From: Nocardia amamiensis
GTDB taxonomy: Bacteria; Actinomycetota; Actinomycetes; Mycobacteriales; Mycobacteriaceae
NCBI RefSeq assembly: GCF_015477605.1
Contig: NZ_JADLQX010000020.1
Coordinates: forward strand, 62,001 to 126,000
Direction: 5' to 3'
DNA: 64,000 nt
Positions 24,692-33,091 of this stretch are shown here, one piece after another. The notes under the pieces were generated by a model, which saw only the letters and a list, made by a program, of their open reading frames with translations, was not told the origin of the DNA and did no database searches. The translations under genes and the position numbers were made by a program. The stretch's first letter is position 1, and each line of letters begins with the position of its first letter.

Positions 24692-25324
24692 ATGCGGCTC
24701 ACCGTCTTCGGAGCGACCGGCAATACGGGTACGCGCGTTGTTGATCAAGCACTGGCAACTGGACACGAAGTCACGACGGTGGGCCGGGGAAGGCCCTCGA
24801 TTCCGGGTCATCCACGCCTGCGGGCTGTCGTGGCCGACGTCATGAATCCCGCGGACATCGTCGAAGCGGTGCGCGGCGCCGACGCCGTGCTCGACACCAT
24901 CGGGTCGCGCGAGAAGGGACCCACCTCGGTCTGCACGGACGCGGCACTGTCGATCAGCAAGGCGATGGAACTAGCGGGCGCCCAGCGTCTGGTCGTGGTC
25001 AGCAACAGCGCCGGAGTCCCCGGCAGGGGCGATGATTGGTTCACCCGCTTCGTGGTGAAACCGCTCATCCTCCGTCCGCTTCTGCGGCACAGCCTGGCCG
25101 ATATGGCCGTCGCGGAGCAGGCGGTTCGCGATTCGGCACTCGACTGGACGATCGTCCGTGCACCACAGCTCACCGACAACGCGGCAAAGGGCTCCTACCG
25201 CACCGCGGTCGAGCGCAACGTGCTGTTCGGCATTCGTATCACCCGCGACGACCTGGCCGCCTGTCTGCTGGACCTGGCCACCGACCAAGCGGCGATCCCC
25301 AAGCACGTCAACGTCGCGAACTGA
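24692..25324 (+). CDS. NmrA-like NAD(P)H-binding oxidoreductase
   Basis: A 210-residue NAD(P)-binding Rossmann protein: GATGNTGTRV near residues 7-16, then AVRGADAVLDTIGSREKGPT and the later DWTIVRAPQLTDNAAKGSYR segment typical of flavin-reductase/biliverdin-reductase-B-like members. GAGAGG precedes the ATG. Controlled most probably by the divergent TetR protein. Substrate unknown; small-molecule or flavin reduction is plausible. Confidence 0.84.
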   Translation: MRLTVFGATGNTGTRVVDQALATGHEVTTVGRGRPSIPGHPRLRAVVADVMNPADIVEAVRGADAVLDTIGSREKGPTSVCTDAALSISKAMELAGAQRLVVVSNSAGVPGRGDDWFTRFVVKPLILRPLLRHSLADMAVAEQAVRDSALDWTIVRAPQLTDNAAKGSYRTAVERNVLFGIRITRDDLAACLLDLATDQAAIPKHVNVAN

Positions 25325-25384
25325 TCGCGGAAGCTTCGCGGAGGCGACCTTGCGATAGCCGACCCGCGGCGTAGCGTGACCCGT

Positions 25385-26221
25385 ATGGAGCCGACCACGG
25401 AGGTGGTGACGGCACGTCCGGCACCCATGCTCGCGGCGTTCATCGACCGCTATCTCGGCTACCGCATGGCCGGGTTCGCCGCGGCGATCCATCGCGGGTT
25501 GCCTTCGCGGCATATGACTTTCATCGTGGCCATCGGCCCGACCATTGATGTCGTCGAGCAGACCGATCCGTGCCAGTCCCCGCAGGACTATCGCTGCGTG
25601 CTGAGCGGTCTGCAGGCGAGCACCGCGCTGATCGCGCACGACGGCTATCAGGAAGGGGTGGCCGTGGAATTGACGCCGCTGGGGTGCCGGACCTTGTTCG
25701 GCATCCCCGCCGCGGCGCTGTGGGACACGTCGGTCGAATTCGCCGACGTGGTGGGTCCGGTGGGCGTGGAGTTGTGGGAACGGTTGCAGTACGCACCGAG
25801 CTGGCCGGAACGCTTCGCCGCCTGCGACAGCGTGCTCTCGGCCCTTACCGATCCCGATCGTGTGGTGGGTCCCGAACTCACCTGGGCATGGCGCAGTTTG
25901 GTCCGCTCCGGCGGCGGCATCGCGGTCGGCCCGCTGGCCGAGGAGATCGGGTGGAGCAGGCAGCATCTCACCCGCCGGTTCAATAGCGAGTTCGGCCTGA
26001 GCCCGAAACTGGCGGCCCGGATCACCCGCTTCGAGCGCGCCCGGCGGATGCTCGCGCACACTCCCTCCTACATCACCATCGCCCAGGTGGCCGCCGCCTG
26101 CGGCTACTACGACCAGGCCCATCTCGATCGCGACTTCGCCGACCTGGCGAGAACGAGCCCGACGGCCTGGCTGGCCGAGGAGGTTCCATCCGTCCAAGCC
26201 TCCGACGAGTCCGCCGGATGA
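25385..26221 (+). CDS. AraC family transcriptional regulator
   Basis: A 278-residue regulator with an N-terminal DUF6597-type sensor region (PMLAAFIDRYLGYRMAGFAA) and two C-terminal AraC helix-turn-helix units (AEEIGWSRQHLTRRFNSEFG and AAACGYYDQAHLDRDFADLA). TTGCGA, 16 bp, TAGCGT and 7 nt lead to the ATG, which fits a leaderless transcript and argues against the GTG three codons upstream. Its stop overlaps the following VOC gene by 4 bp; this AraC-VOC pairing is common in actinobacteria. Confidence 0.88.
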   Translation: MEPTTEVVTARPAPMLAAFIDRYLGYRMAGFAAAIHRGLPSRHMTFIVAIGPTIDVVEQTDPCQSPQDYRCVLSGLQASTALIAHDGYQEGVAVELTPLGCRTLFGIPAAALWDTSVEFADVVGPVGVELWERLQYAPSWPERFAACDSVLSALTDPDRVVGPELTWAWRSLVRSGGGIAVGPLAEEIGWSRQHLTRRFNSEFGLSPKLAARITRFERARRMLAHTPSYITIAQVAAACGYYDQAHLDRDFADLARTSPTAWLAEEVPSVQASDESAG

Positions 26222-26655
26222 CGATGGATGACATGACGAACCCGACAACGACTGAAAACAGCACCCGCACCGCCGTCTGGCCCACCCTGACCTTCCGCGA
26301 CGCCCGCGCAATGGAAAAGTTCCTCGTGGAGGCGTTCGGCTTCCGAGAGGCCGCGCGCTACGCCCGTGAGGACGACCCGTTGATCGTCGAACACGCGGAA
26401 CTGCGCTGGCCGCTGGGCGGCGGCATCATGTTCGGCTCGGCGGGCAAGGACGACAGCCCGTTCGGCACCCGCCCGCCCGGCACCGACTCGGTCTATCTGG
26501 TGTGCGAAGACCCCGACGCCCTGTTCGATCGAGCCACCGCCGCAGGCGCCGAGGTGGTCCGCGGCCTGCGCGACGAGGACTACGGCTCACGCGGTTTCAC
26601 CGTCCGCGACCCCGAGGGCAACCTCTGGAGCTTCGGCACCTACTGGGGGGCATAA
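26218..26655 (+). CDS. VOC family (glyoxalase/bleomycin-resistance-like) protein
   Basis: A 145-residue vicinal-oxygen-chelate protein: WPTLTFRDARAMEKFLVEAF opens the first beta-alpha-beta-beta-beta unit; DSVYLVCEDPDALFDRATAA and GFTVRDPEGNLWSFGTYWG the second. The ATG overlaps the AraC stop as ATGA, so it is translated with the regulator. Could bind a metal and small substrate, or sequester a toxic compound. Confidence 0.88.
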   Translation: MTMDDMTNPTTTENSTRTAVWPTLTFRDARAMEKFLVEAFGFREAARYAREDDPLIVEHAELRWPLGGGIMFGSAGKDDSPFGTRPPGTDSVYLVCEDPDALFDRATAAGAEVVRGLRDEDYGSRGFTVRDPEGNLWSFGTYWGA

Positions 26656-26673
26656 AGGGGCAGCCGGACGAAA

Positions 26674-26702
26674 GCCCGTCCCAGCCTCGTGCAGGGACGG
26701 GC
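26674..26702. terminator. Hairpin after the AraC-VOC operon
   Basis: GCCCGTCCC and GGGACGGGC form a 9-bp perfect stem around 11 nt, 18 bp after the VOC stop. A GC-rich terminator without a T-run, as is usual in this group. Confidence 0.6.
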
Positions 26703-27064
26703 AACTGAGGCAGCCGCGCAAAAGGGCAGAACCCGACATACTGACGGGAGCGCCCGCGCCACACGAACGTTAGTCCTGTGAGCAAGGGCCTGCCTGAACA
26801 TAGACCCCCGGACGGACCGACGTCCGCTGTCGTTCTGGAAACACCGCCGGTGCAGATGTCGCATCCTTGTCAATATGAATCGACTGTGCACTGCTCGAGG
26901 CCAGCCCTTGCGCTGCCCCGCCACTGCCGCTGCCCATCACCGTCTACGGGCACGGCTGCATGGACGGCGGCGTTCGAGTCACCTGAGTCCCACGGTGGCG
27001 GCTACCACAGCGTGAAGGTCGTCCGCACCTCGAGCCGAGTCGAGCGAAAGCCAGACGCAGCCGC
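26703..27064. other. Intergenic stretch between convergent operons
   Basis: No gene or clear repeat seen in about 360 bp between the AraC-VOC terminator and the 3' end of the sugar ABC operon. Confidence 0.4.
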
Positions 27065-27970
27065 TCAGCGTCCGCCGAGCCCCGACATCGCGATGCCGCG
27101 GATGAACGCGCGCTGGGCGACCGCGTAGATCACCAGCAGCGGAAGCAGGATGACGACCGCGGCGGCCATGAGGATCGGCCACTGGGTGTGGTACTGGCCT
27201 TGCAGCCGGACCAGGCCCAGTGTCGCGGTGGCGACGTCCTCGCGCTGGATCATGACCAGCGGCCACAGGAAGTCGTTCCACACGGTGATCCAGGTCAGCA
27301 CGGCGAGCACCATGAGTGCCGGGCGGGTGTGCGGCAGCAGGACCCGCCAGTAGACCTGCCAGGTCGTGCAGCCGTCGAGTATGGCGGCCTCTTCCAGTTC
27401 CGTCGGCAGTGTGCGGAAGAACTGGCGCATCAGATAGGTGCCGAACGCGCTGCCGAAAAGACCGGGCACGATCATCGCCCACGGGGTGTCCACCCAGCCG
27501 AACGCACGCATCAGCAGGAACTGGGGAATCACCGTCACGGTCAGCGGCACCATCAGCGTGGCGAGGTAGGCCAGGAACAGCATGTCGCGCCCGCGGAAGC
27601 GCAAGCGCGCGAAGGCATAACCGGCCAGCGAGCAGAAGAAGACCTGCCCCGCCGTAACGCACAGCGCGTAGATCGTGGTGTTGAGCAGCATCCGCCCCAG
27701 CGGCAACAGGTCGAAAACCTTCCCGTAGTTCGACCACTGCGGCCGCTCGGGAAGGAATGCGGCATCGGCGATCTCGCCGTCCCGCTTCAGCGACCCGGAC
27801 ACCGCCCACAGGATCGGCAGGAGTGCACACCACGCGATGCCGACCAGCGCGGCATACACCGCCGCCCCGCGGACCACGCGCCGCACGATCGCCCGCTCGA
27901 CCCGTCCGCGCGCGACAACCGCGCCGCGCCGCGCGGGCAACGCTCGCCGCACCACCTCGACAGCGTTCAT
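27065..27970 (-). CDS. Carbohydrate ABC transporter permease, MalG type
   Basis: A 301-residue membrane permease; ATG overlaps the stop of the MalF-type gene as ATGA. About six membrane segments are visible, beginning AALVGIAWCALLPILWAVSG. The cytoplasmic EAA loop (EEAAILDGCTTWQVYWRVLL) contacts the ATPase. With its two upstream partners it forms a sugar importer of the CUT1 class. No ATPase gene is present in the operon, so a shared MsiK-like ATPase is presumed. Confidence 0.9.
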   Translation of the reverse strand: MNAVEVVRRALPARRGAVVARGRVERAIVRRVVRGAAVYAALVGIAWCALLPILWAVSGSLKRDGEIADAAFLPERPQWSNYGKVFDLLPLGRMLLNTTIYALCVTAGQVFFCSLAGYAFARLRFRGRDMLFLAYLATLMVPLTVTVIPQFLLMRAFGWVDTPWAMIVPGLFGSAFGTYLMRQFFRTLPTELEEAAILDGCTTWQVYWRVLLPHTRPALMVLAVLTWITVWNDFLWPLVMIQREDVATATLGLVRLQGQYHTQWPILMAAAVVILLPLLVIYAVAQRAFIRGIAMSGLGGR

Positions 27971-28893
27971 TGCTCGACCTCCGCCCGCCGGGCCATCCGA
28001 AGTTGCAGCAGTGTCAGCAGGAACAGCATCGCGAAGATCACCCAGGCCAGCGCGGAGGCGTAGCCCACCTCGTAGAAGCCGAAGGCGTTCTGGAAAAGCA
28101 TGATCCCCAGCAGGTAGGTGCCCGTCTCCGGACCGCCGTTGCCGCCGGTCAACGCGTATGCCTGGTCGAAAGCCTGCACCGAATTGATGATCGTGATGAT
28201 GAAGACGAACGACAGCGGCCCCCGGATCAGCGGCAGGGTGATGGCGGAGAACCGCCGCAGCGCCCCGGCGCCATCGATCATCGCGGCCTCGTAGAGCGTC
28301 TCCGGCACGCCCTGCATGGCGGCGAGCAGGATGACCGTCGCGAACGGCACGCTCTTCCATACGGTGACGATGCTCAGCGACACCAGCGCCCAGTCCGGGT
28401 CGGTCAGCCACGGCACCGCGTCGATGCCGAACCAGCCGAGCGCGACGTTCAGCAGACCGTCATCGGTGAACAGGAACCGCCACACCACCGCCATGGCGAC
28501 CGCGGACGCGACCAGCGGCAGAAACGCGATAGTCCGAAATATGCTTATACCAGCCAATTTTCGGTTCAGCACCGCGGCTACCGCGAGTCCGATCACCACG
28601 GTGGGCACCAAGGTGAGCGCCGTGAAAACGGCAGTGTTGCGCACCGCGATGAGAAACAGCGGATCGGATCCGAACAGCCTCCGATAGTTGTCCACGCCGA
28701 CGAACCGCATGGGACCGAACAAGTCCCACGAATGAAAACTCAGATAGAGCGAAAAGCCCAACGGAAACAACAAGAAAACCGCTACGGCTCCCACATTGGG
28801 CGCGACGAACGCCCAACCCGCTCGCTCGCGTCGCCGCGCCAAACGGGACCTGGCACGACGGGTCGCATCGCCCTCGGTTTGCGACCGGCTCAT
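27967..28893 (-). CDS. Carbohydrate ABC transporter permease, MalF type
   Basis: A 308-residue permease with an N-terminal basic stretch and membrane segments starting WAFVAPNVGAVAVFLLFPLG. The EAA loop is YEAAMIDGAGALRRFSAITL. It overlaps the binding-protein gene upstream and the MalG-type gene downstream by 4 bp each, giving equal expression of the two permease halves. Confidence 0.9.
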   Translation of the reverse strand: MSRSQTEGDATRRARSRLARRRERAGWAFVAPNVGAVAVFLLFPLGFSLYLSFHSWDLFGPMRFVGVDNYRRLFGSDPLFLIAVRNTAVFTALTLVPTVVIGLAVAAVLNRKLAGISIFRTIAFLPLVASAVAMAVVWRFLFTDDGLLNVALGWFGIDAVPWLTDPDWALVSLSIVTVWKSVPFATVILLAAMQGVPETLYEAAMIDGAGALRRFSAITLPLIRGPLSFVFIITIINSVQAFDQAYALTGGNGGPETGTYLLGIMLFQNAFGFYEVGYASALAWVIFAMLFLLTLLQLRMARRAEVEQ

Positions 28894-30203
28894 CCTGCCT
28901 CCAACAGGGCGTCGACGTCGGAGGCGAAGCGGCCGTTCAAGGAATCGGCGGTGGCGGCACCGCGCAGGACGCGGTTGGAGCCCCGCTCGAGCAGCGCGGA
29001 AACCTTGCCCCAGACCGGTGTCACCGGCAGGGGTCGCGAGTTGGCCGGGCCCTCGGTGAACACCTCGATATTCCGGATCTCACTGTGCGCGGCGGCGAAC
29101 CCCGCCGAACTCATCGCGGACTTCAGTACCGGAACGAACAGGCCGGACGCGGCGATGATCTCCTGCCCCACCGGCCCGGTCGCGAATTTGACGAATTCCC
29201 AGGCCTGCTCGATGCGCGGACTGTCCGCGGCGATGGACAGTCCCGTGCTGCCGACGTCGGTGATCGCGCCGGGACCGCCGCGCGGACCCACCGGCAGTAC
29301 CGTGACGTCGATGGCGAGATCGTCGTGCCCGGCGAATTCGGAGTACAGCCAATGCCCGCCCAACGCCATGGCCGCCCGTCCCCGCCGGAACAGGTCCGGC
29401 GCGGAAACCGACAGCGTATCGGCGGCTTTCGGCGCCACGCGGTGGCGCACCGCGAGGTCGGCGTAGAACTGGAATCCTTCGGCGAACCGAGGATCCCCGA
29501 TATTGGTTCTGGTCGGATTCACCGACGGCGTGAACCACTCGGCGCCGTTGTTCATGCCGAAGCAGGCTGCCGAGAAGTAGGGCACCCAGGCGTCGGCGAA
29601 ACCCCACTTCGTCCGTCCGGACGAATCGTGCTCGGTCAAAGCGCGTGCCGCGGACAGAAACTCGTCGAACGACCAGGCGTCCCGCCAGCGAGCGGGCGGC
29701 GTGATACCTGCATCGGCGAATGATTGACGGTTGTAATACAGGAACACCCCGGACCATTGCTCGGGCAGAGCGTACTGACCACCGGCATAGCTGAAAGTGT
29801 CGTACAGCGCCGGGTAGCTGTCGGCGCGCAACTGGGCCGCGTACTGCGGCTCGCGCTCCAGCAGCGTGTTCAGATCCAGCAGCACACCGCGCTCGGCCAA
29901 GCCGGAATACAGCAGCTCCCAGGCCATCAGCACGTCTGGGCACTTGCCGCCCGCGCAATAGGTGAGCATCTGCTGCATCGGGTCGGGGCCCGACATGATG
30001 GTGCGAATCCGGATATCCGGGTGTCGTTTCCGGAACTCGTCGATGATCTTCAGCCGCACCCGCGCCTCTTCCGGCCTGGCCTGGAAGAAGAAAGTCAGCG
30101 CGTCGTCATCGGAGCCGCAGCCACTGCTCGCCAGCAGCGGAGCGGCCAGCGCCGACCCGAGCAGCGTCCGGCGACGGACTCGGGCGACGGGGTCGGCACG
30201 CAA
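28890..30203 (-). CDS. Extracellular sugar-binding lipoprotein of ABC importer
   Basis: A 437-residue family 1 solute-binding protein. The frame is open to 30287, but GGAGGAGG lies 7 nt before a TTG that gives a normal lipoprotein signal: RRRTLLGSALAAPLLASSGC with lipobox ASSGC. Mature features include the hinge segment YAGGQYALPEQWSGVFLYYN and the C-terminal AWEFVKFATGPVGQEI. It delivers an unknown sugar or oligosaccharide to the two permeases encoded next. Confidence 0.88.
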   Translation of the reverse strand: MRADPVARVRRRTLLGSALAAPLLASSGCGSDDDALTFFFQARPEEARVRLKIIDEFRKRHPDIRIRTIMSGPDPMQQMLTYCAGGKCPDVLMAWELLYSGLAERGVLLDLNTLLEREPQYAAQLRADSYPALYDTFSYAGGQYALPEQWSGVFLYYNRQSFADAGITPPARWRDAWSFDEFLSAARALTEHDSSGRTKWGFADAWVPYFSAACFGMNNGAEWFTPSVNPTRTNIGDPRFAEGFQFYADLAVRHRVAPKAADTLSVSAPDLFRRGRAAMALGGHWLYSEFAGHDDLAIDVTVLPVGPRGGPGAITDVGSTGLSIAADSPRIEQAWEFVKFATGPVGQEIIAASGLFVPVLKSAMSSAGFAAAHSEIRNIEVFTEGPANSRPLPVTPVWGKVSALLERGSNRVLRGAATADSLNGRFASDVDALLEAG

Positions 30204-30406
30204 CTCAGCCCTCCTCCAGGGCGGATGTGGAGCTTCCTCGAACCGCATGGCAGCATACGTTCGGCTATCACAGGTGACGGCCGACACATGAACAATATTT
30301 CACGTTGCTCGCTCGGCGGCCGGAATCGGCACGACGACGATCATCGATCGGATACGTTGTCACGTGTTTCAGCAAGATCCTGCGCGTTTTACAGGAGAGT
30401 AGGCAG

Positions 30407-32668
30407 ATGGCGACAATCGAATATCTGCGGACCGATCCCGATCTGCCGCCCGTCGGCGTGGTCGACAAGTCCCCGATCACTCCGGCCAAGAAATTGATCT
30501 TCGCGGGGATCGCCGTACTGGGTGCGGCGGCGTGGGCGGTGCTGGCGGTCTCGCGTGGTGAGTCGGTGAACGCGGTGTGGATCGTGATCGCCGCGGTGTG
30601 CACCTACATCATCGCGTATCGGTTCTACGCCAGGTTCATCGAACGCAAGATCACCAAGCCGCGTGATGATCTGGCCACCCCCGCGGAGATCCTGGAGAAC
30701 GGCAAGGACTACATGCCGATGGACCGCCGGGTGCTCTATGGGCACCACTTCGCGGCCATCGCGGGGGCGGGTCCGCTGGTGGGTCCGGTGCTGGCCGCGC
30801 AGATGGGGTATCTGCCGGGGACCATCTGGATCGTGGTCGGCGTGGTGCTGGCCGGGGCGGTGCAGGACTTCCTGGTGCTGTGGGTGTCGATGAAGCGGCG
30901 CGGCCGCAGCCTCGGTCAGATGGCGCGTGACGAGCTGGGCGTGATCGGCGGCTGGGCGGCCATCGTCGGCATTCTCGTGATCATGATGATCCTGCTCGCG
31001 GTGCTCGCGCTGGTCGTGGTGAACGCGCTCGCGCACAGCCCGTGGGGGGTGTTCTCCATCGGCATGACCATCCCGATCGCCCTGTTCATGGGCGTCTACC
31101 TGCGGTTCCTGCGGCCGGGCAAGGTCGGCGAGGTGTCCGCGATCGGGTTCGGCCTGCTGCTGGCGGCCATCGTGAGCGGCGGCTGGGTGTCGGAAACCTC
31201 TTGGGGCGCCGACTGGTTCACCCTTTCGCCGGTGACCATCTCCTGGCTGCTGATCGCCTACGGTTTCTTCGCCTCGGTGCTTCCGGTGTGGTTGCTGCTG
31301 GCGCCGCGGGATTATCTGTCCACCTTCATGAAGGTCGGCACGATCGTGCTGCTCGCGGTCGGCATCCTGGTCACGCTGCCGGTGCTGCAAGCCCCCGCGG
31401 TGTCGGGCTTCGCCGGCTCGGGCAAGGGCCCGGCGTTCGCGGGCTCGCTGTTCCCGTTCCTGTTCATCACCATCGCCTGCGGCGCGCTGTCGGGTTTCCA
31501 CGCGCTGGTCTCGTCGGGAACCACGCCGAAGCTGCTGGAGAAGGAATCCCACGCGCGGATGATCGGCTACGGCGGCATGCTGATGGAATCGTTCGTCGCG
31601 GTCATGGCCATCATCACCGCCTCGATCATCGACCAGCACCTGTACTTCGCGATGAACGCCCCCGTCGGGCTCACCGGCGGCACCGCGGAGAAAGCCGCCG
31701 CCTACACCAACAGCCTCGGCCTCACCGGTGCCCCCACCACAGCCGCGGAGCTGAGCCGAGCCGCGAGCGACGTCGGCGAGACGACCATCATTTCCCGCAC
31801 CGGCGGCGCGCCGACGCTGGCCGTCGGCATCTCCGAGGTGTTCCACCAGTTCCTCGGCGGCGCGAGCTGGAAGTCGTTCTGGTACCACTTCGCGATCATG
31901 TTCGAGGCACTGTTCATCCTCACCACCATCGACGCCGGCACCCGGGTCGCGCGGTTCATGCTCTCGGACGCCCTCGGCAACTTCGGCGGCCCGGCCAGGA
32001 AGTTCCGTGACCCGTCCTGGCGGGTCGGGGCCTGGCTGTGCTCGGCACTCGTGGTCGCCGCATGGGGATCGATCCTGCTGATGGGCGTCACCGACCCCCT
32101 CGGCGGCATCAACACCCTGTTCCCGCTGTTCGGCATCGCCAACCAGCTGCTCGCGGCGATGGCGTTGACGGTGGTGCTGGTGATCCTGGTGAAGAAGGGC
32201 CTGGCGAAATGGGCCTGGGTCCCCGGCATTCCGCTGGCCTGGGACCTCGCGGTCACCATGACCGCGTCCTGGCAGAAGATCTTCTCCGCCGACCCGAAAC
32301 TCGGCTACTGGAAACAACACAGCATCTGCCAGGCGGCCCAAGACGCCGGGAAACTCTGTTTGACCGCGAAAACCCCCGACGACATGAACGCGATCGTGCG
32401 CAACACCTTCATCCAAGGCACGTTGTCGATCGTGTTCGCCGCACTGGTGCTGATCGTGGCCGTCGTCGGCGCGGTGGTCGCCTTCCGCGCCTGGCGCTCC
32501 GGCCGAACCACCACCACCTCCGAAACACCAGAAGTGCCCTCGAAGATCTTCGCACCCAGCGGATTTCTCGCCACCACGGCGGAGAAAGAAGTCCAGAAAC
32601 AGTGGGACGAGCTGATCGCGACCGGACAGGTGCGCGCGCCCGGCGCGGCGCACGTGCACGCACAATGA
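30407..32668 (+). CDS. cstA: Carbon starvation protein CstA, peptide/pyruvate transporter family
   Basis: A 753-residue polytopic membrane protein with about 16 hydrophobic helices. Family signatures are YGHHFAAIAGAGPLVGPVLA and QMGYLPGTIWIVVGVVLAGA in the N-terminal third, FHALVSSGTTPKLLEKESHA in the middle and TTIDAGTRVARFMLSDALGN near the end. CstA proteins transport pyruvate or peptides and are induced by carbon limitation. AGGAG precedes the ATG; the earlier open frame has no such site. The next gene, a YbdD homolog, overlaps by 4 bp, as usual for cstA. Confidence 0.94.
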   Translation: MATIEYLRTDPDLPPVGVVDKSPITPAKKLIFAGIAVLGAAAWAVLAVSRGESVNAVWIVIAAVCTYIIAYRFYARFIERKITKPRDDLATPAEILENGKDYMPMDRRVLYGHHFAAIAGAGPLVGPVLAAQMGYLPGTIWIVVGVVLAGAVQDFLVLWVSMKRRGRSLGQMARDELGVIGGWAAIVGILVIMMILLAVLALVVVNALAHSPWGVFSIGMTIPIALFMGVYLRFLRPGKVGEVSAIGFGLLLAAIVSGGWVSETSWGADWFTLSPVTISWLLIAYGFFASVLPVWLLLAPRDYLSTFMKVGTIVLLAVGILVTLPVLQAPAVSGFAGSGKGPAFAGSLFPFLFITIACGALSGFHALVSSGTTPKLLEKESHARMIGYGGMLMESFVAVMAIITASIIDQHLYFAMNAPVGLTGGTAEKAAAYTNSLGLTGAPTTAAELSRAASDVGETTIISRTGGAPTLAVGISEVFHQFLGGASWKSFWYHFAIMFEALFILTTIDAGTRVARFMLSDALGNFGGPARKFRDPSWRVGAWLCSALVVAAWGSILLMGVTDPLGGINTLFPLFGIANQLLAAMALTVVLVILVKKGLAKWAWVPGIPLAWDLAVTMTASWQKIFSADPKLGYWKQHSICQAAQDAGKLCLTAKTPDDMNAIVRNTFIQGTLSIVFAALVLIVAVVGAVVAFRAWRSGRTTTTSETPEVPSKIFAPSGFLATTAEKEVQKQWDELIATGQVRAPGAAHVHAQ

Positions 32669-32922
32669 ACACTTCCGCCACGGGTGCCGACCGGTCCGCG
32701 CGACCGGCCGGCACCCGGCTGCGCGCCACGGCGCGTGCCTGCGGGGACGGCGTTCGTGCCGGCATCTGGTGGTTCAACTCGATCCTGGGCGGACAGGACT
32801 ACCAGCGCTACGTCCAGCACCTGCGCCGCAGGCACCCGGAGTGCCCGATCCCGACCGAACGGGAGTACTGGCGGCAGCGGCATGCCGAGGCGGATCGCAA
32901 TCCGGCCAACCGCTGCTGCTGA
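32665..32922 (+). CDS. YbdD/YjiX family small protein, CstA partner
   Basis: An 85-residue protein whose ATG overlaps the cstA stop (ATGA). The core GIWWFNSILGGQDYQRYVQH and the C-terminal REYWRQRHAEADRNPANRCC are the family signature. In enterobacteria the homologs are needed for CstA/BtsT transport activity, so it is probably an accessory subunit. Confidence 0.9.
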   Translation: MNTSATGADRSARPAGTRLRATARACGDGVRAGIWWFNSILGGQDYQRYVQHLRRRHPECPIPTEREYWRQRHAEADRNPANRCC

Positions 32923-33091
32923 GCGAACTTTTTTGGCGCGTGCCGCCGCACGACGTTTTGGTGCTTCGCACTACTGCCCGCCGCGCATACATGGTGCGAT
33001 GTCATGACGCTTGTGCGAAGTGGCGACAGCCCCGGCGACGATGGCGGATTTCCGCTAGCATGGGTCCGCCGTAGCTGACATTGTGGTGGGC

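Noticed and set aside
30389..32665. 758-residue open frame antisense to cstA
   Set aside because: Composition is Arg/His/Gln/Gly-rich, as expected from reading GC-biased codons on the opposite strand; no start site or family pattern. cstA on the other strand is certain.
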